A stretch of DNA of 64,000 nt from Toxorhynchites rutilus septentrionalis (GCF_029784135.1 NC_073746.1:69191042-69255041); one strand, 5' to 3'. Positions 1-9,345 are shown, counted from the first letter of the stretch. The notes: generated from the letters alone by a model not told the origin. A program made the numbers and translations.

Positions 1-1
1 C

Positions 2-151
2 TATTGGTTCCAGAGGACCCCTCTCGGTCCCCCCAGGCCTCTCACAAAGACATCCCTCGCCGCCGCGATTAGTAATCTGATTGCGACGTCGGAGAGCCTT
101 CCGCGGGAAACCCGAGATTGCAACCGAGAGAACCTCTTCAAACGATTTCAG
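2..151 (+). CDS. Candidate partial coding exon ending at a splice donor
   Basis: Frame 2 is open for 50 codons from the window edge to a CAG|GTAATA donor-like junction at 151/152. The other two forward frames contain stops. The stretch is clearly more GC-rich than the AT-rich DNA after 152, as expected of an exon next to an intron. The translation is rich in Ser, Thr, Pro and Arg, shows no domain I recognise, and ends in FKRFQ. The 5' part lies outside the window, so length and product cannot be judged. It is the only exon-like sequence in the first 10 kb. It could equally be a fragment of a GC-rich repeat or a chance open frame. Confidence 0.35.
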
Positions 152-1104
152 GTAATAATATAGGAATCACACCTTCCGATTTTTTGAATTTTTGATTTTT
201 GAATTTATATTGTTAGATTTTAAATTTTTGAATGTTTAATTCTTGAATTTTAAAAGTTTAAATCCACATGTTTTCGAATTTTATATTTTTGGAATTTAGT
301 GAAAATAGAATTGAAGACTTTTAACCTCAAATTATTCTTTCGGAGTAGAAACAGAAATTCTCGAATTTATTCTCCTACCTTGTGTACAAATAATAGAAAA
401 TGAAGGAATGAGAGTTTGGTAAAAAAAACTATCAAAAATTAATTCAATTGATGTAAATGACGTTGGTATATGAAACAAAACTTATCTGACATCACTGCAC
501 GCTATAACGATGCCACCACTGCATAGGCTATATCGATGGATCCTTTGGCTGCGATACGATGAAACAACTCCGCGCTCGATGTAAAAAAGAATATAATAAC
601 GAACACCTATACGCAGCCATTTGTGTATTATACGATGGTATTAAAACATTAATACGGCACAAACACAAAACCGAACACGCGACGATTGAGCGGTAATATC
701 ATCATTCTCTAACAGATGCACACAGTTGCAGCGATAAAAATGAAACATCGCGAGAATGACCGTTTATGAAAAATCGTTTCTCGACTCTCGGTCAAAACCG
801 TCAACATAGCTCAGAACTTGTTGCATCAGAACAGAGCTGAACAAGTTCTAAGTTTCGCGCAACGACAACAAACAACACACACAAAGCCAAACACTGATGG
901 CTAGAAGCGACCTATAATTATTTGCACTCTCCTCTTCATTCACCTGCAGTGTCATGGCTTGGATGGTTGTGTTGATTGCAATGCCTGATGTGAAATATTC
1001 GCTAGCGTTCACAGCTCGAGGGGAAACATAAAACACAAAACGAGCAGAATAAGCGACTCTTGTTGTTTCGGGCACAAAAAGATTGAGAGCCTCAGAGCCA
1101 TTAT
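152..1104. other. No gene recognised (AT-rich, probable intron or intergenic)
   Basis: The sequence is AT-rich. A minus-strand ATG frame of 87 codons (1111-848) has a hydrophobic C-terminus, but it starts at the inner edge of the repeat that follows and resembles no family I know. I do not call it a gene. Confidence 0.5.
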
Positions 1105-1493
1105 ACGCCATCGACAGCTTGCTTACTATGCAAGGGTGGAGTTTACTTCGCGAATATTCTCTTTTCGCTATCCCCTTTCGTTGTTTCTATTCTAGCGAAT
1201 GCATAAGATGCCCGTTATTGACAGCTCTGTTCGGGAAAGCACACAATTGGACAAAACAAATGTATGGGGAAATGGGAATGCTTTCAATTTTCATCAATTT
1301 AAACTATATACAGACTATGGGATTGTAATGTATAGCATATCAAAAAAAGTCTTAGAAAATTTCCGATTCGATTGATATGTAAATCACTAAAATCCGTTCG
1401 CATCAAAAATAGTTATTAACGTTAACTTTATTTCATAAAAACGTGACCTGTTTTTTGATTTGGCACCCTTAATGTGAAACGTAGTCCTACGTC
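1105..1493 (-). repeat. Family A repeat, copy 1, with a GACGTAGG-type terminus
   Basis: About 390 bp read on the minus strand from a terminus resembling GACGTAGGACTACGT (1480-1493). It matches 17700-18087 over nearly its whole length and 20113-20307 over its first 200 bp. Shared landmarks are the segment near 1430-1470 (GGTGCCAAATCA, CAGGTCACG on the minus strand) and the one near 1215-1260. A TATAAT motif lies at the inner end about 390 bp from the terminus; copy 2 has TATAAA at the matching place. The terminus is shared with otherwise unrelated repeats in this window. Confidence 0.7.
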
Positions 1494-1504
1494 GAAAAAA
1501 AACG

Positions 1505-1645
1505 TGAAGGATTACACACGTTCTAAGTCCAAAAGTCACCGATTCGCAACGAACGGCAGAATACGGTGGCAATATCACGTACGCGCAGACCGCATTGCCT
1601 CGTTATGGATGACAAGACGTATGTTAAAGCAGACCAGAGCTCGAC
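1505..1645 (+). pseudogene. ITmD37E/Tc1-type transposase fragment around the first catalytic Asp
   Basis: A short broken piece reads LVMDDKTYVKAD near 1597-1632. This matches the CLVMDDETYVKAD segment of the transposase fragment at 54222-54811, which holds the first catalytic aspartate of the DDE domain. The preceding part (RNERQNTVA) also matches the RDERQNMVG of that fragment. Frames change across the region and no termini were found. It is an old remnant of the mosquito ITmD37E group. Confidence 0.6.
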
Positions 1646-2614
1646 ATAGTCGTATTCAACTGAGGATAGTCAGCGGACTATGAAAAAATTCCCCGTCGTA
1701 TTCAATAGGAAATGACTTTTGGATTCTTCACGCAGTTTCTCCGTCAACATGACTCAATAGTCAGTCCGGCGTTTAGTCGCCATTTCCCTCTACCGACTCG
1801 ACTATCTCATTTCATTCTATCCCGTCAAATGGACTTCATTGCATTTTGAAGTGACTTTCCTCAAAATGAATTTGCTTCTCTCATGTATCACGTATGCACA
1901 CTCTTAGGAAAAATTGGTATATATGATGAATTTTTTGGGAAATATTAACAATGATTAGTAAATTTTTGCAATTATTCGTAAATATTACGCGATAACATTG
2001 GTAAACAAATGTCAAACCCGTTAGTATAACTCAGTATATGCCGTCGGTCCAACGTTGATTTAACATATACTCTAAACATGTAACCTTTATGTCTGTATTG
2101 TTATTGATTTATTTAGTAAACATTGAACTACTGTATGCAGTTTTAGTCATTTGTTGAACGTCTTGACTGTCTGAGTTACCCTTGACCTAATCCGACAGCA
2201 TAGCGGTGGATTTAGGACTCTGCGGGGCTAATTTGTGCGCCTCGAAGTACCCAGATTCCTCATTATTGAAGTAATGTCTTCGCATTCTCCAGACGCAGAC
2301 GGGCACGGATCATTGTTTGGCTGTCCAATATGTATCAATGTTGATTAAATAACATAAATCGAATTGATTTTCAAGAACGTCACTCACCTCTCCTGAATCT
2401 GGGATAATATAGAAAAGTAGTTCCGCTCAACTCAATTATCAGCTCGGCAATAAGGTTAATAATATTATGTTTACATTTTCTTCGCGGTTGTCAGTAATGA
2501 CAATCGTCAAAGTTACCGATACCGCTAAGTAAAATGTACCAACCGTTGGTAGGAATGTGTATAGCATCAGACATTCATTTTACATACAGTTGGTAATATT
2601 TACAGAAAATATAT
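1646..2614. other. No gene recognised
   Basis: AT-rich sequence without a long open frame or a repeat that I could match elsewhere in the window. Confidence 0.5.
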
Positions 2615-2928
2615 ACATTAGGGTGCCAATGAATGTATTGGAAAAAATCGACCCTAAAATTTCAAAAAGTTACATTATACAAAATGTTCACCACCTCGGA
2701 AAAACACCCTATGCCAAATTTCAGCTCAATCGGACTCAAGGGAGGGTGGCGCAAAGCGGTCAAAGTTTAAGTTTTTTGAAAATCGAAAAATCACCCAACG
2801 GGGGTGTAAATTAAATCATGGTTTTGGAAAAAAAAATTTGATGCCAAATGTCTTCAAATGGCATCGAACGTCGAGATCTAGTGTCATGACGAATTTTTTT
2901 TTGTCAAAAATCGGCACTCTGGGACTAT

Positions 2929-3476
2929 GGTTTAGGGTGCCAATAAAAATAGTTATCTCGATTTTTCATTCGGAACTTGCTACGAAATGTTGATTTGCAC
3001 AATAATATATCGTATGCAAAATATTAGCTCATTCGGACTTCATTTACTGGTTGAGTTTTTTGAAACCCAAAAAAATCAGCGGAAATAGGGGTTTTTCAAA
3101 AAACAATGTCGGTGCTAAACGTCTTAAAATTGCATGACACGTTAAGATTTACAGTTATCTCAAAAATAAAAATTTTTCAAAAATAAATTTTTCAGACGGA
3201 AACACGACCAAGCGCCGAAAAAAATTTTTTTTTACAAAAAAAGAGTAATGCAATTTTAAGACATTTGGCATCCAAATTTTTTTTTCAATACCTCGATTTT
3301 CGGTGATTTTTCGTTTTTCAAACAAAATATCAAATTTCAACGTTTGTAACACCAGCATATGAAGTTCGAATGAGCTAATACTTTGCCTAGGGTATATTAT
3401 TGTGCAAATCAACATTTCGTAGCAAGTTCAGAATAAAAAATCGAGATAACTATTTCTATTGGCACCCTAAACCATA
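2929..3476. repeat. Inner foldback with roughly 125-bp inverted arms
   Basis: Arms 2929-3056 and 3350-3476 are near-perfect inverted copies, both beginning with a TATGGTTTAGGGTGCCAAT-type end. The GGGTGCCAAT end is also used by the enclosing foldback, so this looks like a related element nested within it. The centre is AT-rich and non-coding. Confidence 0.75.
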
Positions 3477-3591
3477 TTTTTCGTTTCGCATGCCGAAAAC
3501 AAAATCTAAGTACCAGAGTTTAACAAAAAAAAATTTCAAGATAGCGTCATCTCGTTTCATGCAATTTTAAGACATTTGGCATCAATTTTTT

Positions 3592-3607
3592 GACGTAGGA
3601 CTACGTC
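3592..3607. repeat. Near-palindromic element terminus GACGTAGGACTACGTC
   Basis: Two 7-bp inverted arms (GACGTAG and CTACGTC) around a GA centre. The same or a slightly altered motif marks the ends of at least a dozen repeats in this window, usually beside a T run. Confidence 0.8.
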
Positions 3608-3841
3608 TTTCATTTCTATACCGGGGTGTAAAACCAAAGTTTCGAGAACGAAAGCGTTACGCTGGAGACCGAGATTTTGAGCGTTAATAGCTCTTAAACA
3701 ACTGAACGAAATGGTATGATAAACACTTCATTTGAAAGATAAAATGTCTACGCGTCATATACTTGTTACTTTTTCATCCAAAAACTTGTTTCAATAGTCT
3801 TAAAATTGCTTTCAAAACAGGCTATTGAAATCAAAAATCGG

Positions 3842-3877
3842 TATATAAGCGAGCGGCGCTCGTTAACCCACTCAGTT
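3842..3877 (+). promoter_or_regulatory. TATA box plus initiator core promoter
   Basis: TATATAAG at 3842-3849 is followed 30 bp later by TCAGTT at 3872, the arthropod initiator consensus at the standard spacing. The right copy has the same pair inverted (63255-63262 and 63227-63232). A related terminus has TATATAAG at 53715. No coding sequence I recognise follows. Confidence 0.6.
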
Positions 3878-4990
3878 ATGATTGAACAGCGATTGGAGCA
3901 TGTTGTCGCTGTTGTTGTGAAGCTAATTTCGTTTATCATGAATGCGCTGATGAACGGTGTCACCAAGAGCCTGTTTGTGCACCTAAGGCCAAAAGGGAAT
4001 CCATCAGGAGGAGAGTGATGCCACGGTTCCGCTTGAAACATCGGAGCAGCCGCCACACATACACACACACACATACACGCGTGGAATTCTCGTTGCTATC
4101 ATCGTTGCTGAAAAATAATCTGCCAGTTCCCCTGGGAATTGAAAAATACATTCATGCGAAATAGTTTATTTTAATGTTTTCTATCCATATAACACTGCAA
4201 CCAAATACATTTGGTTTTGTTATTTTTCAATCAATCGCAATTAACAGGAAAGCTTCTGAATATTTTTTTCCCCATCAGTGGAAATTTTCGTATCCAATAT
4301 TGGATGCATAACATGAAAAACGGAAAATGTTTCACATCGCGAAAATCAAGTCATTTTCGAGCGATTATTTGCTTTCTACTCATATAATGCTTCGACCAAA
4401 TACATTTCGTTTTGGATTTTTTCAATCAAGTGCGATCAACGTAAGACCACGTCTTTCGGCAATTTATTAGAGGTGCAATGAATCTTTAGGAATTCCCGCT
4501 CTACGCGCACTAGCAAACAATGTTTACTCAACAATTTCTCAAACTAGAAATGGGTGTTGTGAGAGAGGATTAACGAACGCGAAAACGACAAACGGGAGAA
4601 AGATACGTTTGGAGGTTGAAGGAAATTGGCAGAAACTTCTTCATTCTATCATTCAAATAATGTGATTCATACCACATCGTTTTGCCAGAAAGAGATTATT
4701 AATGCTCAAAGGATGAATCGAGTCCTCCGAGGAAATTACCCAGCGCAAATTAGAGTCGACTATCGATTGCGGCATTCGTACACAAATAATTTTATAATGC
4801 AGTTTCACCAAAGTGATTTCTTCGGATATATTCACTACATCATGTCATGTATTTCATATTCTTCATAAGGAAATCCATATCCATGGCACCTATCGGTAAC
4901 GAATTATTATCGAAACCACGATTTTCGCTAAATGCTCCTTTCAGTTCGGCCTGTAAAAAACTTTTCTGTACTCTAATCCATCAAATTTGG

Positions 4991-5006
4991 AGCCCTGAAA
5001 AGGGCC
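4991..5006 (-). terminator. Histone mRNA 3' stem-loop of H3 copy 1
   Basis: On the minus strand it reads GGCCCTTTTCAGGGCT, the canonical 6-bp stem with a TTTC loop that ends replication-dependent histone mRNAs. It lies just after the degenerate H3 C-terminus. Confidence 0.85.
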
Positions 5007-5009
5007 GTT

Positions 5010-5420
5010 GATTATATGCTAAGCTAATATAGCACGCTCTCCTCGGATACGATGGGCCAGCTGGATGTCCTTGGGCATGATGTGACGCGTTTTGCATGGA
5101 TAGCACACAAATTGGTATCTTCGAATAAGCCTCCTGCAGCGTCATAACCGCGGAACTTTGGAAGCGCAAGTCGGTTTTGAAGTCCTGAGCAATTCCACGA
5201 ACCAAATGCTGCAAAGGTAGCTTACGGATCAGCAATTCGGTCGACTTCCGATAGCGATGAATTTCACGCAAAGTTCCCGGTCGATAGCGATGTGGCTTCT
5301 CCACCTATCCTGCTACTGGTGCGCTTATCCGAGCTGACTTCGTGTGTCTTACCACCGAATGACTAACGAGCTGTCTGCGAAAGACTAACGAGCTCGAGTC
5401 CTCACGGTGCGAGAGTAGAG
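5010..5420 (-). pseudogene. Histone H3 pseudogene, copy 1
   Basis: The minus strand encodes a broken H3. The clear stretch runs from KPHRYRPGT (H3 residue 37 on) through [27 protein letters not shown] and LQEA. The codons for Val-Ala after RPGT are missing. A roughly 20-bp loss after LQEA shifts the frame, so the C-terminal nucleosome-binding helix is read out of frame. The N-terminal tail is recognisable only in short pieces with stops. It forms a head-to-head pair with copy 2, sharing the 5425-5600 promoter interval. A TATA box is at 5452-5458 on the minus strand and the histone stem-loop follows. It cannot make a working H3. Confidence 0.85.
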
Positions 5421-5449
5421 TAAGAAATGAACGAAAGCAAAGGAAGTGT

Positions 5450-5571
5450 CATTTTATAAACCATAAAAGTATAGAATCTAAATCCCACCCTTATTATATT
5501 CGTGAGTATACAGTAAGCTTATACAATAAAGAGGGTGGGGTTTACATTCGATTCTTTTATGTTTTATAAAA
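5450..5571. promoter_or_regulatory. Divergent H3 promoter region
   Basis: Two TATAAAA boxes face outward, at 5452-5458 (minus) and 5565-5571 (plus). They drive the head-to-head H3 copies 1 and 2. The two halves are inverted copies of each other around about 5510, including a shared GGGTGGG-type segment. An initiator-like TCAATT at 5593 lies 28 bp after the plus-strand TATA box. Confidence 0.6.
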
Positions 5572-5617
5572 TGACACTTCCCTTGCTTTCGTTCAATTCT
5601 TACTCTACTCTCGCACC

Positions 5618-6010
5618 GTGAGGACTCGTTTCATCGGGACTAAGCAGACAGCTCGTTAATCTTTCGGTGGTAAGGCACCACGAAAGCAGCTCGGATAAGC
5701 GCATCAGCCGCAGGAAGCGTGAAGAAGCCACATCGCTATCGACCGGGAACTTCGCATGAAATTCGTCGCTATCAGAAGTCGACCGAATTGCTGATCCGCA
5801 AGCTACCTTTGCAGCATTTGGTTCGTGGAATTGCTCAGGACTTCAAAACCGACTTGCGCTTCCAAAGTTCCGCGGTTATGACGCTGCAGGAGGCTTATTA
5901 GAAGATACCAATGTGTGTGCTATCCATGCAAAACGCGTCACATCATGCCCAAGGACATCCAGCTGGCCCATCGTATCCGAGGAGAGCGTGCTATATTAGC
6001 TTAGCATATA
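5618..6010 (+). pseudogene. Histone H3 pseudogene, copy 2
   Basis: The N-terminal tail is visible near 5639 (ACTAAGCAGAC for TKQT, then GGTGGTAAGGCACC for GGKAP, then CGAAAGCAGCTC for RKQL). It has in-frame stops and small deletions. From 5722 the histone fold reads KPHRYRPGT to [17 protein letters not shown]. It shares the Val-Ala loss and the frameshift after LQEA with all other copies here. In addition a TAG replaces Ser in the sequence after EAY. A TATA box (5565-5571) precedes it and a canonical stem-loop follows at 6017. Intron-less gene, own promoter and stem-loop show descent from a genomic replication-dependent H3 gene, not from polyadenylated mRNA. Confidence 0.85.
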
Positions 6011-6016
6011 ATCAAC

Positions 6017-6032
6017 GGCCCTTTTCAGGGCT
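6017..6032 (+). terminator. Histone mRNA 3' stem-loop of H3 copy 2
   Basis: GGCCCTTTTCAGGGCT, a canonical histone stem-loop, directly after the H3 C-terminal remnant. Confidence 0.85.
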
Positions 6033-6706
6033 CCAAATTTGATGGATTAGAGTTCAGAAAAGTTTTTTACAGGCCGAACTGAAAGGAGCATTTAGCGAAA
6101 ATCGTGGTGTCGATGATAATTCGATACCGATAGGTGCCATGGATATGGATTTCATAATGAAAAATATGAAATATATGACATGATGTAGTGAATATATCCC
6201 CATATCGAAGAAATCACTTTAATGAAACTGTTTATCGTTTGTCGTTTTTAATTGTTGGGAAAGGGCATTATTTCTGCTGACTAAATTCCAAGAAAAAATC
6301 CATTCCTTCTTTAAGCGTGATTCATTCTGCTTCGGATCAACGGAACAGTATGATAATCATTTCATACAAAAGATAAAATGTCCAAGAGTTATATGATTGC
6401 TATTTATTGAGTCGAAAAATTGTTTCAATAGCTTAATGATAGCTTCGAAAACAGGTTATTGAAATCATTCGTATCCGTATGTAGCGCGCCCACTTGGAAA
6501 CCCATTAATCTTATTGGAATGTGAGATGGGGAAGCTCATACTTACGTCTATGCATTATGCTGTACACTACAGACTTTTTTTCTCCGTACTGATTAAGAAG
6601 CCGACCGAACTATCGGTCGACAAGTCAGTCTGCAGTCGGCGGGGGCTCTTAATTTCGTTTTTGCAGGTCGAACCGAAAAAATTTCAGTCGAGTTAACTCT
6701 TTTTTA

Positions 6707-6931
6707 CAGTAATGCTTTTGAATCCGGACACTTTGCATTACATTCAATATCATACCACAGCCATAACATTTTTTTCATGTTGAATTTATGCGATTATTAG
6801 TTGCTAATATAGTTACTGATAGTTTCTTGATAGTTACTTATCAATCGCATTAATTCAACATGCAGAAAATGTTGTGGCTGCGGTATGGTATTAAATGTAA
6901 CGTAAAGTGTCCGGATTCAAATACATTACTG
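6707..6931. mobile_element. MITE with long terminal inverted repeats and TA target duplication
   Basis: 225 bp starting CAGTAATG and ending CATTACTG, flanked by TA on both sides. The arms extend about 100 bp inward, sharing GAATCCGGACACTTTGC and CATGTTGAATT. TA duplication and the TIRs fit a Tc1/mariner-type MITE. It is absent from the right H3-element copy, where the surrounding 560 bp are also missing. Confidence 0.8.
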
Positions 6932-7019
6932 TATACTTACTTCGATGTTATTCGTTTCTCTCTCAGGGTAAGCAACGAATATAATAAGGGTGGGGTTTAG
7001 ATTCTATACATTTATGGTT

Positions 7020-7026
7020 TATAAAA
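7020..7026 (+). promoter_or_regulatory. TATA box of H3 copy 3
   Basis: TATAAAA in the same context as the TATA boxes of copies 1 and 2, about 60 bp before the degenerate H3 start. Confidence 0.55.
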
Positions 7027-7074
7027 TGACGCTTCCTTTGCTTTCGTTCATTTCTTACTCTACTCTCGCACCGT

Positions 7075-7465
7075 GACGACTCGTTTGTTTGGGACCAAGT
7101 AGATAGATAGTTAGTCTTTCAGTGGTAAGGCACACGAAAGCAGCTCGGATAAGCGCACCAGCCGCAGGATAGGTGAAGAAGCCACATCGCTATCGACCGG
7201 GAACTTTGCGTGAAATTCATCGCTATCGGAAGTCGACCGAATTGCTGATCCGCAAGCTACCTTTGCAGCTTTTGGATCGTGGAATTGCTCAGGACTTCAA
7301 AACCGACTTGCGCTTCCAAAGTTCCGCGGTTATGACGCTGCAGGAGGCTTATTCGAAGATACAAATTTGTGTGCTATCCACGCAAAACGCGTCACATCAT
7401 GCCCAAGGACATTCAGCTGGCCCATCGAATCCAAGGAGAGGGTGCTATATTAGCTTAGCATATAA
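7075..7465 (+). pseudogene. Histone H3 pseudogene, copy 3
   Basis: From 7173 it reads [50 protein letters not shown], then shifts frame exactly as copies 1 and 2 do. LLDRG at the position of LVREI distinguishes this subtype; its partner in the right element (60203-60590) has the same LLDRG. The tail region before 7173 is recognisable but broken. A TATA box lies at 7020 and a stem-loop at 7471. Confidence 0.85.
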
Positions 7466-7470
7466 TCATC

Positions 7471-7486
7471 GGCCCTTTTCAGGGCT
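7471..7486 (+). terminator. Histone mRNA 3' stem-loop of H3 copy 3
   Basis: GGCCCTTTTCAGGGCT directly after the H3 remnant. Confidence 0.85.
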
Positions 7487-8020
7487 CCAAATTTGATGGA
7501 TTAGAGTTTAGAAAAGTTTTTTGCAGGCCAAACTGAAACGAGAATTTTCGTTTGGATGCCATACAGCATCGAGAAAATTCCGGAAAGATCTAATCGTTGC
7601 TGAAAAATAATCTGCCAGTTCCCTGGGAATTGAAGAATACATCCATGCGAAAGAGTTTATTTTAATGTTTTCTAATTATATGGCGAACACAGCGACCAAA
7701 TACATTTGATTTCGTAATTTTTCAATCAAGTGTAATTAGCTGGAAAGCTTCTGAAGATTATTCTTTCCCATCAGTAGGATATTTTCGTATCCAATATTGG
7801 ATGCATAACATGAAAAACGGAAAATGTTTCGTATCGCGAAAATTATATAATTTTCAATCGATTATTGCTCAGTCGCCGAAATTTTCATACTCAGAGAGTT
7901 CATTCTCCTCTAGTTTGCCTTCCAAATTGCCATCGTAAACCACACCTTCTCTCGATTCAATCACGCACGAAAAGCATACTGAAATGATATTCTGGTGGTG
8001 AAACCGATTCATTTTTCGTG

Positions 8021-8179
8021 AGGCATCGTGCACAAATTACGTAACGCGATAAGGGGGGAGGGGGTAGATGTTGCGTTACTTTCTGCTTATTAGAGATAGG
8101 AAATTGCGTTACGAAAGGGGGGGGGAGAGGCGGTTCAAAATTCGGATTTTTAGCGTTACGTAATTTGTGCACGACGCCT
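8021..8179. mobile_element. Small foldback MITE, inside the H3 element
   Basis: 159 bp with inverted ends around CGTGCACAAATTACGTAACG on both sides. The interior has C/G-rich runs. The right H3-element copy carries the same MITE at 59497-59648, so it was present before the element was copied. Confidence 0.7.
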
Positions 8180-8775
8180 GAGGACATCGACAAGACAACA
8201 TCGTTACTGAACGAGCTGAACGGCGAGGGATCGAGGGATTCATTACCTGGCCTGACCTGACCTGAAATGCAATCAGTTTGTTTTAACTGTGAGGGAGCGC
8301 AGAAAAGCCGATGCTGATACTCTCGTGACCAAGAGAGTATCAGCATCGAAATACGGTTCCTCGGGAAGACATAGAAGCAGCCGCCACACACACACATACA
8401 CGCGCGCAACTCTTTTCGTTTGCTGGTTATCGAGAGGAAACCTAGAAAGAAATGATCGTTGCTGAAAAATAATCTGCCAGTTCCCCTTGGAATTGAGAAT
8501 TACATTCAAGCGAGTTTATTTTAATGTTTTCTATCCATATAATACTGCTACCACATACATTTGGTTTTGTGATTTGTCAATCAAGTGCAGTTAGCAGGAA
8601 AGCTTCTGAAGATTATTCTTCAGAACAAGGTTTTTTGTATCCAATATTGGATGCATAAAACCTTGAGTCTCCAACGTAACACTCTCGTTTTTGAAGTCAC
8701 CCAAATATTTATTTATTCATTCATTCAGGATGGATTTAGATTCAACTTCAAACAAATGATCTCTAAATCAACGAT

Positions 8776-8824
8776 AGTCCTACGTCGCCCTTGCGGTTAT
8801 ACCATAGATATAACCCACTTCCTG
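8776..8824 (+). other. Hairpin terminus of the H3-carrying element
   Basis: AGTCCTACGTC is followed by a hairpin with stem GGTTATA / TATAACC and loop CCATAGA, then CCACTTCCTG and a T run. The same end, inverted, starts the right copy at 58839. Related hairpins with different stem bases end the units at 50571-50615, 25050-25092 and 56262-56300. Confidence 0.7.
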
Positions 8825-9044
8825 TTTTTTTTCGAGAACCCCGATTTCCTTTACTCCCCCCTTGGGTGATTTTTCGATTTTCAAAAAACTCAAACTTTGA
8901 CCGCTTTGCGCCACTCTCCCTTAAGTCCGATTGAGCTGATATTTTGCATAGGATGTTTTTTCGAGGTGGTGAACATTTTTATTGGGTAATTTTTTGAAAC
9001 TCGAGATGACCATTTTCATTGGCACCCTAATGTACATCCTACTA

Positions 9045-9345
9045 ATGGATCACACTTCCAGTATCTGGTTTCCGGGGCTCCATTATTTTACTGCTCATCA
9101 TAAGTGTGATGTTCGTGGGGACATTCGAAAGCAGAAGATGTCGAAGTTTGCCAAAAAAAACATGGTTCGACAAGAAATCGGCTCGTGTGGAAAGTGGAGC
9201 ACCCCATTCGTGACTACCGGTACGGTCAATGGGCAGGTGTACCTTAAGGAATGCCTCCGAAAGTGTCTAATTCCTGCACTTTTAAAGCAACACAGAGGCC
9301 CGAACACACCGAAACTGAGCCAATTTGGAAGTACTGAGCCAGACT
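9045..9345 (+). pseudogene. ITmD37E-type transposase fragment, central part
   Basis: It reads (D)IRKQKMSKFAKK, then GSCGKWSTPFVTTGTVNGQ and VYLKECLRKCLIPALLKQH. This is the region after the first catalytic Asp of mosquito ITmD37E transposases. The position of the first Asp pair reads MDH instead of MDD. The second catalytic Asp region is missing and no TIR was found. It starts just outside the end of the foldback at 9033. Confidence 0.65.

Larger units (their letters stand above)
3592..8824 (+). mobile_element. Histone-H3-carrying mobile element, left copy
   Basis: A 5.23-kb element bounded by GACGTAGGACTACGTC (3592-3607) after a T run, and by AGTCCTACGTC plus a hairpin (8776-8824) before a T run. 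Its reverse complement recurs at 58839-63512. The ends are fixed by an unoccupied paralogous site: the foldback arm at 2615-2935 continues without a break through the A run 2828-2836, where this copy is interrupted. Inside are a TATA/initiator module, four or so copies of an AT-rich sub-repeat (4100-4450, 7590-7890, 8455-8690), two head-to-head H3 pseudogenes and a third one, and two MITEs. No transposase or reverse transcriptase is encoded, so it is probably non-autonomous. Confidence 0.8.
2615..9033. mobile_element. Foldback element with GGGTGCCAAT ends, split by the H3-carrying element
   Basis: Both ends read TACATTAGGGTGCCAATGAA inward (left from 2615, right ending at 9033 on the opposite strand). 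The left arm 2615-2935 matches the inverted right arm, which is itself in two parts (3477-3591 and 8825-9033) because the element at 3592-8824 sits in it. Shared landmarks are the GCGCAAAGCGGTCAAAGTTT motif and the ATGCCAAATGTCTT motif. Without the insertion the element is about 1.2 kb. No coding sequence was seen. Confidence 0.75.

Noticed and set aside
848..1111. 87-codon minus-strand ORF with a hydrophobic end
   Set aside because: It begins at the inner edge of a family A repeat; no similarity recognised and no splice sites.
4981..7496. Functional histone H3 genes
   Set aside because: Every copy has deletions, frameshifts or stops within the fold.
8457..8690. Separate MITE insertions within the H3 element
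   Set aside because: The segment recurs at 4100 and 7590 in the same element and in both copies, so it is an internal sub-repeat of the element.
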